From assembly GCA_036504855.1 (NCBI GenBank), contig DASXUL010000155.1, positions 1 through 28,648 of the forward strand: DNA of 28,648 nt. Direction: 5' to 3'. A model generated the notes under the pieces. The model ran no database searches, had not been told where the DNA came from, and saw nothing but the letters and a program-made list of their open reading frames with translations. Positions 1 to 6,829 of the stretch are shown piece by piece (the stretch's first letter is position 1; each line of letters starts with the position of its first letter). The DNA is from DASXUL01 sp036504855 (GTDB taxonomy: Bacteria; Armatimonadota; DTGP01; JAKQQT01). A program made the position numbers and the translations under genes.

Positions 1-363
1 CCGTACATCTGGCGCTTGATTGTCTTCAGCCGCTGAACGGACCCTTCCACCGGCCCGTTGCTCCACGGCAGCGCCATCGCCGCCTCGACCGCCGTCCGAT
101 CGTGCTCCAGGCCCTTCGCGAACCGCCGAACCTCTGCCACAGTGCAGTGGGCAGCATCCTCGATCCACGCAGAGAATCCGGGGGCGCTTTCCTTATCCTT
201 GGGCGCCCGCATCAGCCCCAGGAACCGGTCGGCCAGAGCGCGGAACACGCGAAACGGTTCGCACCGCTGCTCGACATCCTCCAGTATCGTTCGCTCCCAA
301 ACCCTCCGATCATCCGGTTTCCGGAGCGCGATCGCCGCCACTCGACGCGGCGAACAACGGTCC
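1..363 (-). pseudogene. ISL3-family transposase, C-terminal fragment
   Basis: Reading the minus strand in the frame whose codons begin at positions divisible by 3 gives a continuous peptide that runs off the left edge. Near that edge it reads PWSNGPVEGSVQRLKTIKRQ followed by MYG, which is the hallmark C-terminal block of ISL3-family DDE transposases, including the last catalytic Glu (PVEG). Upstream it keeps the helical spacer typical of the family (RRVAAIALRKPDD, FAKGLEHDRTAVEAAMALPW). Similarity fades near position 355-363, and I see no start codon or N-terminal catalytic domain, so the copy is decayed or truncated on the right. The remainder of the 3' end lies outside the window. It overlaps the last codons of the neighbouring protease gene in another frame, so the protease tail is probably encoded by IS-derived DNA. 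Confidence 0.85.
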
Positions 364-1485
364 GGTTCGCCCTCTCCATCCGCCGGCACACCGTTTTCTG
401 GAGCCGCAGTCCCGGAGGTAATCGCGGACCAGCTGCACGGGAACGCAGGTGTGCGCATCGACCTCGTCGCTGCCCCAGCACAGAACCCCGAGAACGGCGC
501 CCGTCGCGGGGTGGCAGGCCGCCGACCCGCTGTATCCGCGCCGTACCAGGTTGGGCCCGGTCAGGTACATGACCGGAGAACCGACCCCGGAGGGATGGTG
601 GACCGCGGCCAGGGAGAGCGGGATGACATTGGGCTCCGCCACAACGAGTTGTAGAAGGTCCGATCCATAGCGGAGCACATCCGAGCCCTCGTTCACCCTG
701 GGATCCCACCCGACCAGCTGGACGCGCGCTCCCAAGCGCGTCCAGTCGTTGCGGCCGAGTGCCGCCACGGGGAGCCGGTACGGGAGATCGATCTTGACGA
801 GGGCCAGGTCGCGGTCCCGTCTCTTGGCGAACACCCGGCACACCGCGACATCGCCGTTGATCAACCGGACCCAGACCGTGTCGTGGTCCTGGACGACGTG
901 TCCAGCCGTGACGGCGTACCCGCGCGCATCGACCACAAACCCGTTCCCTTTGCCGCCGTAGGGTGTTGCGACGATCACGGCGGCGCGAAGCGGCAGACGG
1001 CTCTTCAGGCGCGACGGGAACACCCCATCGGCTCCCAGCCGGGGGATCGTCCGGTCGCTCTCGCTCCGCCGGAGATCGGAGAAGGCGCTCGTGAGCAGGG
1101 CTGTCAAGAAGGCTGTGGCGACGGTCGCGGCGAGCGGCACGGACCCGTGCCGCCACGTGAGCCATGCCGCATCCGCCAGGCACAAAGTGATCGCCGGCCC
1201 GCCGCTCGCGACGGCGAAGAGGGCGCGCCGCGGCCTCGCCATGTTGCTGTCGCGCCACAGGGCGAGGGAAACGGGAAAAGTCGCCCCAACGACCAGGCCG
1301 AGCAAGTCGGCCACGGGAAGTGGGGATGTCTCCCTTGGCCGCCAGGCTGCGGGCAGCAGCAACACGGCCATGACCGTAGCGTGGAGGAGAACAAGTAGAA
1401 GCGCCGTGCGGTCGGACCCGGAGGATTTCACGCCGCGCGAGGGCGCCGTCTTGCCGGTACGGGCGAGATCGGTTGGCATTTTCAT
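310..1485 (-). CDS. Membrane-anchored trypsin-like serine protease
   Basis: About 391 residues. The N-terminal third has four hydrophobic segments (for example ALLLVLLHATVMAVLLLPA and VADLLGLVVGATFPVSLAL), which should hold the protein in the inner membrane. The C-terminal part is a chymotrypsin/HtrA-fold protease: His in TAGHVV, Asp in RDRDLALVKID and nucleophile Ser in RRGYSGSAA, followed by GAVLGVLCWG. No PDZ domain is visible. I chose the ATG at 1485 because GGAG lies 8 bases upstream; a longer ORF starting at 1584 lacks this support. The peptidase domain ends near CVPVQLVRDYL. The roughly 35 residues after it overlap the ISL3 remnant in another frame and look acquired. It is the last gene in the same direction as the ubiquitin-like cassette, separated from it by a hairpin. 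A role with that cassette is inference. Confidence 0.85.
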   Translation of the reverse strand: MKMPTDLARTGKTAPSRGVKSSGSDRTALLLVLLHATVMAVLLLPAAWRPRETSPLPVADLLGLVVGATFPVSLALWRDSNMARPRRALFAVASGGPAITLCLADAAWLTWRHGSVPLAATVATAFLTALLTSAFSDLRRSESDRTIPRLGADGVFPSRLKSRLPLRAAVIVATPYGGKGNGFVVDARGYAVTAGHVVQDHDTVWVRLINGDVAVCRVFAKRRDRDLALVKIDLPYRLPVAALGRNDWTRLGARVQLVGWDPRVNEGSDVLRYGSDLLQLVVAEPNVIPLSLAAVHHPSGVGSPVMYLTGPNLVRRGYSGSAACHPATGAVLGVLCWGSDEVDAHTCVPVQLVRDYLRDCGSRKRCAGGWRGRTGPLFAASSGGDRAPETG

Positions 1486-1667
1486 GGGGATCGCTCCGTC
1501 GGAATCCGAAAGGGCATGGCCGCGGCGGCGGGGCACAGGCACGGGCCCGCGCGAGTACGCGGGCCCGCCGGTACATACACGCACCCACTATCGGCATGCG
1601 CCTGTACGCCAGATAGGGGCGAGCCCGGCGGAGGGATTGGGCCGGCGGCGGCTACTAGAGGCGGAGA

Positions 1668-1697
1668 CCGGAGGCCCGAGACACCTCGGGCCTCCGG
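1668..1697 (-). terminator. Hairpin after the small membrane-protein gene
   Basis: CCGGAGGCCCGAG and its exact complement flank a 4-base loop (13-bp stem), about 30 bases past the stop codon of the 1728-1943 gene. No T-run follows on the minus strand, so it may be a weak or factor-assisted terminator, or an RNA-stabilising hairpin. The rest of the 242-base gap (1486-1727) holds nothing I recognise. Confidence 0.5.
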
Positions 1698-1727
1698 ACA
1701 GCGACCCACCTCATGAGCGGCGATGGC

Positions 1728-1943
1728 TCACCAGGCCAACACCGCCTGCCAGAGTCCGTAGACCAGCAGGACGAGCCCGATGGCGGCGCTGATCAGAATA
1801 ACGATCTCCTCCGCGCCGAACTGGGGCGATTGGGATCCGCCGCCATAACTGGATTGGGGAGGCTGGTACGACGGCGTCCCCTTTGATTTGCTCTGCGGCT
1901 GAGGTCCCGACGAACCCCGCCGATTACTCGGTATCTCCCCCAT
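1728..1943 (-). CDS. Small tail-anchored membrane protein, unknown function
   Basis: About 71 residues. The N-terminal half is polar and rich in Pro, Ser, Gly and Gln (SSGPQPQSKSKGTPSYQPPQ) and looks disordered. The C-terminal half is one hydrophobic helix (EEIVILISAAIGLVLLVYGL) ending five residues before the stop, so this would be a tail-anchored protein with its N-terminus in the cytoplasm. Two ATGs are adjacent. The second (1943) is preferred because AAGGAGG lies at a usual distance from it and only three bases from the first. The start lies inside the 3' end of the JAB-E1 gene, so translation is probably coupled. I recognise no family. It may place the conjugation enzymes or their target at the membrane. 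Confidence 0.75.
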   Translation of the reverse strand: MGEIPSNRRGSSGPQPQSKSKGTPSYQPPQSSYGGGSQSPQFGAEEIVILISAAIGLVLLVYGLWQAVLAW

Positions 1944-3372
1944 CATTTTCCTCCTTATCCGATTCCGGGAGCGGGACCCGCGCCCCGCTCCGCTCCCTGT
2001 CCAGTCCCGAGAGCCCGGCCTCGCCCATGCCGAGGAGACCCGCCGGGCTGCAAACGAGGCAGTCCGGATCGCGCTGCGCTCCCACGACCGGGTACAGCGC
2101 GGGCTGCGCCAGGTCGTATTCCACGTACGGCGCGACCGACAGGCAGCCGGTCGCGAGCTTCACAACCTCCCACGCCAGCGCGTGGGCCACGACGCCGTTC
2201 AGAAAGGCGACCTGGGGGCGCGGGACCCGCTCGCCGTGGATGTAGCCGGCCGCCCGCGACAACTCCCGCTCCTCGGGGGCCTGCTCCTCGGCCGCCCGTT
2301 CGGACAGCTCGCGGTCGAGGCAGGACAGGCAGGGCGTCGTGCCGGGGAGCACCGTGCGCACCTGCCCGCCCGCCGCCTCCACCTTGCCGTCTTGCACCGC
2401 GATGCCCACGCCCGCGTCGATATACGGGATGAGCGCGCAGGCGCAGAACGCGTTCAGGAAGTGGCGGGCCGCGGCGGAATCGACGGCACCGACGATCAGG
2501 TCCGCGCTCGCAAGGTGCGGCCAGACCTTCCGCTCCCGCACATCCGCTGGCACCGCCGTGACGCGGGGCGGCTCGCACAGCGCGGACAGGGTGGCGGCGA
2601 TCGCCTCTACCTTGGGTCTGCCTGCGCCGATATCGCGCCCCGACACGGCCACGACCCGGTTCGCGTTGCTCTCCTCCAGTGCGTCCGGGTCGATCAGGAT
2701 GAGATGCCCGACGCCGAGGAGCGCGAGCGTCTGGTCGATCTCGCTGCCCATGCCGCCCGCCCCCACGACGGCCACCGTCATGTCGCGGAGCATCGCCTGG
2801 CCGTCCGCTCCGAACGCGCGCACCTGCCGATCGAAGACGGCCGCCTGGTGGTCGGACAGTGCTTCCGGGGCGGACCCCTGCGCGCGGTGGAAGCGAAGGG
2901 GCGCATCAACGACCGTGAGACGCGAGACCGGCACGGCCCGCTTCAGGCCCCGGTCCCAGAGCCGGGCCGAAAACCCCATCCCGGACCCGAAAACGGCCGT
3001 GGCGTGCCGGAAGGGCGCCGGCAGGGCCTCCGTCTCCCGGAACTTGCCGGCGTCGCTGCGATCGTCGATGCCGGAGAAGCAAGCCTCCTCCGCCCATGGG
3101 TGGGTGTGCGCCTCCAGACACGAGAGCCCCTCCCCCGCGCACCGCAGGAGGAGCGGGAGAATGAACTCCCGGCTTGTCACGACCCGGGTCGCCGTGCGCG
3201 CCTCGTAGGCGCGCTCCGGGACCAAGATCACGGCGCGGCCCACGAGGGCGGTGCGCTCGTGCCCCTCCACGCTTCCGCAGAGGACGAACGCCTTGCTCTC
3301 CACGTCGCGCCGGGAGAGAAGATACATCCGGAGCGCCTCGTACTGCGCCCCAGTCAGCCGGATCTCCACCAT
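1924..3372 (-). CDS. JAB/JAMM peptidase-E1 (ThiF) fusion protein
   Basis: 482 residues in two modules. Residues 1-150 are a JAB/JAMM metallopeptidase: Glu25, the zinc motif HTHP (His89, His91), Ser100 and Asp103/104 (FSGIDD). Such domains cleave or trim ubiquitin-like proteins. Residues 175-445 are a ThiF/MoeB/E1 adenylating domain: DRQ at 181, the nucleotide loop GAGGMG at 204-209, acidic strand end ILIDPD, SNANR at 236-240, Lys254, and two CxxC pairs (348/351 and 438/441) that should bind structural zinc. The E1 would adenylate the C-terminus of a ubiquitin-like modifier. Several other cysteines exist (for example Cys310 and Cys312), but I cannot assign a catalytic one. It starts 18 bases after the E2-like gene, with a weak purine-rich ribosome-binding site. 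JAB-E1 fusions beside E2-like genes are an established bacterial arrangement. Confidence 0.93.
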   Translation of the reverse strand: MVEIRLTGAQYEALRMYLLSRRDVESKAFVLCGSVEGHERTALVGRAVILVPERAYEARTATRVVTSREFILPLLLRCAGEGLSCLEAHTHPWAEEACFSGIDDRSDAGKFRETEALPAPFRHATAVFGSGMGFSARLWDRGLKRAVPVSRLTVVDAPLRFHRAQGSAPEALSDHQAAVFDRQVRAFGADGQAMLRDMTVAVVGAGGMGSEIDQTLALLGVGHLILIDPDALEESNANRVVAVSGRDIGAGRPKVEAIAATLSALCEPPRVTAVPADVRERKVWPHLASADLIVGAVDSAAARHFLNAFCACALIPYIDAGVGIAVQDGKVEAAGGQVRTVLPGTTPCLSCLDRELSERAAEEQAPEERELSRAAGYIHGERVPRPQVAFLNGVVAHALAWEVVKLATGCLSVAPYVEYDLAQPALYPVVGAQRDPDCLVCSPAGLLGMGEAGLSGLDRERSGARVPLPESDKEENDGGDTE

Positions 3373-3390
3373 TTCGGGTTCCCCCTTTCC

Positions 3391-3804
3391 TCATTGCGCC
3401 CAGCGGGCGAACGCCTCTTTGGCGAGCTGGCAGAGGTGCATCAGGGAGTGGCCCCGCATCGGGTCGCTGGACGGGGCCCACCCCCGGATGTGCAGGCTCC
3501 CGGCCGCCCACCCCTTCCGGACGGGGGCGTGCCCGGCCTGGGCCTCGAAATAGTGGCGCAACGGGCCGCGCGGCCCGCGCAGCCCGGGGTCCAGGTAGAA
3601 CCAGTCCGGCGGGACCGCCGGATACGAGGCCGGCAGCAGGAACAGGATGTCGGTGCTCGCCCGGTTGTAGCCGAGGGGCAGCGGGACGTCGCGAATGATG
3701 ACCCAGGATCCCGCGTCCGCGTCGATATCGGCCCTCCGGGACACGGAGAAGCCGGCGGCGGCCATGGCCGCCTCGACGCGGATGCGCTGCATGCGCCAGT
3801 TCAT
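3391..3804 (-). CDS. E2 (ubiquitin-conjugating)-like protein, prokaryotic type
   Basis: 137 residues. The segment STDILFLLPASYPAVPPDWF carries the E2-fold signature YPxxPP after two strands. Further on, GSLHIRGWAPSS lies where eukaryotic E2s have the active-site loop (G-x-I-C-L-x-x, then W-x-P), so His105 occupies the catalytic Cys position. The only Cys is Cys125, in the C-terminal helix. The ATG at 3804 is chosen because GGAGG lies 8 bases upstream. An upstream ATG at 3876 has its purine tract directly abutting it, which would not work well. The fold call rests on the YPxxPP region and on the JAB-E1 gene next door. It probably belongs with the Prok-E2 families predicted by comparative genomics; I cannot assign the subfamily. 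Confidence 0.82.
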   Translation of the reverse strand: MNWRMQRIRVEAAMAAAGFSVSRRADIDADAGSWVIIRDVPLPLGYNRASTDILFLLPASYPAVPPDWFYLDPGLRGPRGPLRHYFEAQAGHAPVRKGWAAGSLHIRGWAPSSDPMRGHSLMHLCQLAKEAFARWAQ

Positions 3805-3868
3805 CGTCTTAACCTCCACGCCGCTAAGGCCGGGTCGGAAACGCCAGCCCGAACTTAGCGGCTGTTGT

Positions 3869-4042
3869 CTAGCCATCCTCCCAGGGCGGCCGGTTCCTGG
3901 CCGCGAAATTGCGCGCGAAGTCCTGCATGGTGGCCGGACCGCCGTTCTGGCCGGCGGCCGCCGGCTGCACCATCACGTTGTACCGTTGGCCGTTCACGTC
4001 CACCTGTTCCGTAATCGGCCGCGGCTGGTCTTCGTACTGCAT
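3869..4042 (-). CDS. Very small protein ending in Gly; candidate modifier of the E1/E2 cassette
   Basis: 57 residues starting MQYEDQPRPITEQVDVNGQ, with a possible hairpin (EQVDVNGQRYNVMVQP), a Gly/Ala-rich turn, a short helix (MQDFARNFAARN) and the tail PPWEDG. AAGGAGG lies 7 bases before the ATG at 4042. The position, directly before E2 and E1, is where bacterial operons of this type often encode the ubiquitin-like protein, and a terminal Gly suits E1 adenylation. However, 57 residues is short for a complete beta-grasp fold (about 70 or more). An in-frame GTG at 4132, with AGGAG six bases upstream, would give 87 residues, although the added part looks disordered. I recognise no family. The modifier role is inferred from position and from the C-terminus. 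Confidence 0.7.
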   Translation of the reverse strand: MQYEDQPRPITEQVDVNGQRYNVMVQPAAAGQNGGPATMQDFARNFAARNRPPWEDG

Positions 4043-4176
4043 CGTCTTCCCTCCTTGTTCGTAAGAAGCCGGGCCTTCGTCGCCCGGGTGTCTGTTGAGC
4101 TCCGGAAGCCCATGGCCAGGTGCCTGTTTCACTCCGGGCTCCTGATGCCCGGTGTTCCTCCTTTCTGAGACGTCCC

Positions 4177-5061
4177 CTATGGGATGAGCCCCATGCGCCG
4201 ACCGTCGGCGCACCGCCAGATCGACGCGAGGGGGCCGTGGTCCAGGATGTCGTCCAGCGTCGTTATCCGGATGTCGTGGTCCGGGAAGCGGGTGGCGATC
4301 TCCACCAGGTTGGCGAGGCGCCGCTCTCCGGTTGTCTGGACGGCCACGAGCGGCGAGCCCCCGCTATAGCGGTCGCGGAAGAGCCCGGCGTCGACGAAGG
4401 TCGCGTAGCCCGCGAATTTGTCCAGGATCTGCCGCCGGCTTGTATGCCCGAGGTCCATCTCCAGAAAGCCGTCGCGCACGATCCCGCGGTCGCGAAGCCG
4501 GAAATGGCCGTCCGGGCGGAACACCTCCTTTCGCCATGAGCCCCCGCCCTTCGGCCGGATCTCGTACTCGTGGAGGCAGAACATCTCCGGGTCCCAGGCG
4601 ACAAGCTCCAGGCCGGACGACTTTGCCTCGATTTTGAGGCCCACGTAGAAGTCTACGATCGCGAGCGTGTGCGCAAGGAACGTCGGCGTCGGCGCGCGGC
4701 GGGTGATCTCCCGCACGCGCGCCTCCTCCAGGCCGAGCCGGGCCGCCACGATGGGAACAGCCCGCGCCCCGATGGAGTACACGGCCTGGACGCCATAGGG
4801 AGCGTCGCCGGGAAAGGTGCGCAGAAGGTACCCGTGGTCGTACAGCTTCCGCAGGCGCAGGTTGACGGACTGGACGGCCGCGCGCAGGTGCAGGACCTGG
4901 ATCTGGTCCCGGCGCATTGCCTGATTCCCGAAGACATCGGCCAGCAGTCCTTCGTCGCGGTCCATGACGCGAAGCCCGCCGCGCCGCTCCCCCCGTTCCC
5001 GCCGGGACCGGTCCCGGCGCTGGGCGGCGGGCTTACAGGTCGAAGCGTTTGCTGCGCCCAT
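4177..5061 (-). CDS. Replication-relaxation (Replic_Relax) family protein
   Basis: 294 residues. Residues 28-100 look like a winged helix (DEGLLADVFGNQAMRRDQIQ, then LRLRKLYDHGYL), and residues 130-260 form an alpha/beta domain (LAHTLAIVDFYVGL, RPDGHFRLRD, FLEMDLGHTSRRQI, KFAGYATF). The Asp in RPDGHF and the Glu in FLEMD are placed as in restriction-endonuclease-like folds. The family is common on plasmids and integrative elements, where it is thought to act in replication or transfer. The ATG at 5061 has GGAGG six bases upstream and overlaps the end of the ATPase gene by 29 bases, so the two are translationally coupled. A 134-base gap follows before the small gene; it carries extra purine tracts but no other clear start. 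Confidence 0.82.
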   Translation of the reverse strand: MGAANASTCKPAAQRRDRSRRERGERRGGLRVMDRDEGLLADVFGNQAMRRDQIQVLHLRAAVQSVNLRLRKLYDHGYLLRTFPGDAPYGVQAVYSIGARAVPIVAARLGLEEARVREITRRAPTPTFLAHTLAIVDFYVGLKIEAKSSGLELVAWDPEMFCLHEYEIRPKGGGSWRKEVFRPDGHFRLRDRGIVRDGFLEMDLGHTSRRQILDKFAGYATFVDAGLFRDRYSGGSPLVAVQTTGERRLANLVEIATRFPDHDIRITTLDDILDHGPLASIWRCADGRRMGLIP

Positions 5062-6523
5062 AGCGCACCTCCCATGCGGGGTGTTCCTTCGCGCGCGGCT
5101 TCTCCGAGCGCTGTTCCGTAGTGCGCGCGTCCGTCACCGGCTCGTCCCATTGGGCGAGACGGGCCGCCAGGTCGGCGTCCGCCTGCGCGGCGGGGATGGC
5201 GAACCGCGAAACCCCGGCGGCGCGCGCGGCGGCGATCGTCCACCGTCCCATCGGGGAGTCCACGTGGAGATACGTTTGGATCCGCCTCGCCTCCCGGCCC
5301 CGCCGGACGAGGAACGCCTCACCCACCCGCAGGCGCAGGAGGGCGTCCCGGACCTCGTCGCGGGTCCGGCCGCAGACGATCTCCCGGGCCAGGTCCGAAG
5401 CGTCCAGCGCGCCGGTCTGGAAGAGTATCTGGGTGGCGATGTTGTTGCGGATGACCTCGCTCAAGCTCGCGGGGAGCTGGGAGAGGTTCTGGTGGCTGAG
5501 CGTGAGCCCGAGGCCGAAGCGCCGGCCCTCCGAGACGACCTGCGCGAAGCGGTCCGAGGCCGGCACGAAGTTCTGGAACTCGTCGACGTACATCATCACG
5601 GGGGGCCGCGCCGCCTCCGGCGTATCGACGCGGGCCATCATCGCGTTCTGCAGAGCGGAGACGATGAGCCCCCCGGCCAGGTGCGCCGCCTCGTGCAGCC
5701 GGTCCACGGCAAGCGAGACGAGAAGGACCGTCCCGCGCTCGACGTTCAGGAGCGAAGAGAGCGGCAGGGTGGTGCGGGCTCCGAACATGCGCCGAAGCCG
5801 CGGCACCATGAGAAAGGGCGTGATCTTGTTCAGGACCGGGAGCCGCCACGATTGCTGCTTCTCCTCGGAAAGCGCCCCGTACCGCGCAAAGAAGCTTTTC
5901 ACGTACGGGTCGGACACCCTCTCCAGCACCGACTGGCGGAAGGCCGGGTTCGTCAGGAGTGGCTCGATCTCCAGGAGCGACCACCCCGTTTCCGCGAGCG
6001 CGATCAGGCTGTTGCGGACGGTTTCATCCATCTGCACGCCCCAAGAATCCGCTTCGCGGCGCAAGACCGCGTGGACAAAGAGCGCGCGGGAGTACGCGTC
6101 GCCGTCGCCAACGAGCGGGTTGAACGGGGTTACGGAATGCTCGTCCCGAAGGTCGACGAGGACCAGGTGGTGCATTAACCACATCGATTCGTGCGAGGCA
6201 AAAAGCCGGCGCAGGATGCGGTCCACCAGATCTCCCCGCAGATCGACGACGACAACGGTGAGTCCGTTTCGGAGGTCGTTCGCGATCAGGTTCAGCAGCG
6301 TGTTCGTCTTGCCGGAACCCGTGCCGCCGATCAGGTATGTGTGGGTGAGGCGCTGTTCCGGGGAGAGGGTGACGATCATCGGTGATTCCGGGACATCGCC
6401 GGGAAGGAGGGGAAGCGTGAATCCGAGCTTGGCATAGGTCTCCCGATCCAGGTAGTGGCGGAGCGCCGCGCCGGCGATGGAAGACATGGAGGGATAGGAA
6501 CGGCCGAGTGGATATACCGACAT
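5033..6523 (-). CDS. VirD4/TraG-type (HerA/FtsK superfamily) DNA-transfer ATPase, soluble form
   Basis: 496 residues. Walker A GGTGSGKT at 66-73, a second acidic strand VVVVDLRGD, Walker B VMMYVDEFQNF near 309-319, and the sensor segment LTLSHQNLSQL near 340-350 match the type IV coupling-protein/TraM-recognition group. Unlike conjugative VirD4 it has no N-terminal transmembrane segments, so it should be cytosolic. The ATG at 6523 has AGGAG nine bases upstream and fits where the conserved domain begins. An in-frame ATG at 6826, just after the integrase stop and with GGAGG six bases upstream, would add 101 residues encoded by the repeat-bearing control region. It is the first gene of the coupled run leading into the ubiquitin-like cassette. 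Confidence 0.88.
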   Translation of the reverse strand: MSVYPLGRSYPSMSSIAGAALRHYLDRETYAKLGFTLPLLPGDVPESPMIVTLSPEQRLTHTYLIGGTGSGKTNTLLNLIANDLRNGLTVVVVDLRGDLVDRILRRLFASHESMWLMHHLVLVDLRDEHSVTPFNPLVGDGDAYSRALFVHAVLRREADSWGVQMDETVRNSLIALAETGWSLLEIEPLLTNPAFRQSVLERVSDPYVKSFFARYGALSEEKQQSWRLPVLNKITPFLMVPRLRRMFGARTTLPLSSLLNVERGTVLLVSLAVDRLHEAAHLAGGLIVSALQNAMMARVDTPEAARPPVMMYVDEFQNFVPASDRFAQVVSEGRRFGLGLTLSHQNLSQLPASLSEVIRNNIATQILFQTGALDASDLAREIVCGRTRDEVRDALLRLRVGEAFLVRRGREARRIQTYLHVDSPMGRWTIAAARAAGVSRFAIPAAQADADLAARLAQWDEPVTDARTTEQRSEKPRAKEHPAWEVRYGRSKRFDL

Positions 6524-6573
6524 GATCAGGTTCTCCTGGACGCTGGGCGCACGCTCGGGTGCCCCATGCAGGG

Positions 6574-6633
6574 TTGCAGGTGGTGTTGCAGCAGGTGTTG
6601 CAGTACCTGTTGCAGGGAGAGTTGCGGTGCAGG
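6574..6633. repeat. Five tandem 12-bp repeats, iteron-like
   Basis: TTGCAG occurs at 6574, 6586, 6598 and 6610, and TTGCGG at 6622, exactly 12 bases apart. The other six bases of each unit vary, mostly GGTGGTG/CAGGTG-like. The array lies 50-110 bases upstream of the ATPase start and downstream of the integrase gene. Even spacing near one helical turn suggests a binding array for a regulator, relaxase or replication protein. It is far too short per unit to be CRISPR. Confidence 0.8.
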
Positions 6634-6681
6634 GATCGATGCGCTTCAGGGATGGGTGTGGTGCACGGAGGGGCGCGAGGA

Positions 6682-6714
6682 CCACCCAGCCGATCCGCAT
6701 GATCGGCTGGGTGG
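6682..6714. repeat. 14-bp perfect inverted repeat (hairpin/operator)
   Basis: CCACCCAGCCGATC, a five-base loop, and GATCGGCTGGGTGG form a perfect stem between the integrase stop and the repeat array. No T-run follows on either strand, so it is not a standard terminator. A dimeric-protein operator, a replication or transfer site, or an RNA structure are all possible. Confidence 0.7.
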
Positions 6715-6829
6715 ATCCCATCGAGGTCGCGGAGGCGGTGGGGGCGGCCATGAGGATCGCCGCCGTGCGCGGGGGCTCGGAGACGGGTCGGACGTATGCC
6801 TGGCTCGTGGGGGACCGGCGGGGCATGGG

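Noticed and set aside
212..1597. 461-codon open frame on the minus strand
   Set aside because: It overlaps the protease gene in another frame and is Arg/Pro-rich without motifs.
2182..3858. 558-codon open frame on the plus strand
   Set aside because: It is antisense to the JAB-E1 and E2-like genes, has a composition of His/Arg/Pro-rich shadow frames and no ribosome-binding site.
3821..3861. 8-bp inverted repeat CCGCTAAG/CTTAGCGG before the E2-like gene
   Set aside because: Short arms with a 25-base loop; it may influence translation but is too weak to list as a feature.
3805..3876. Longer E2-like protein starting at 3876
   Set aside because: The purine tract directly abuts this ATG, while the ATG at 3804 has GGAGG eight bases upstream.
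6574..6633. CRISPR array
   Set aside because: Units are 12 bases with no spacers and no cas genes are present.
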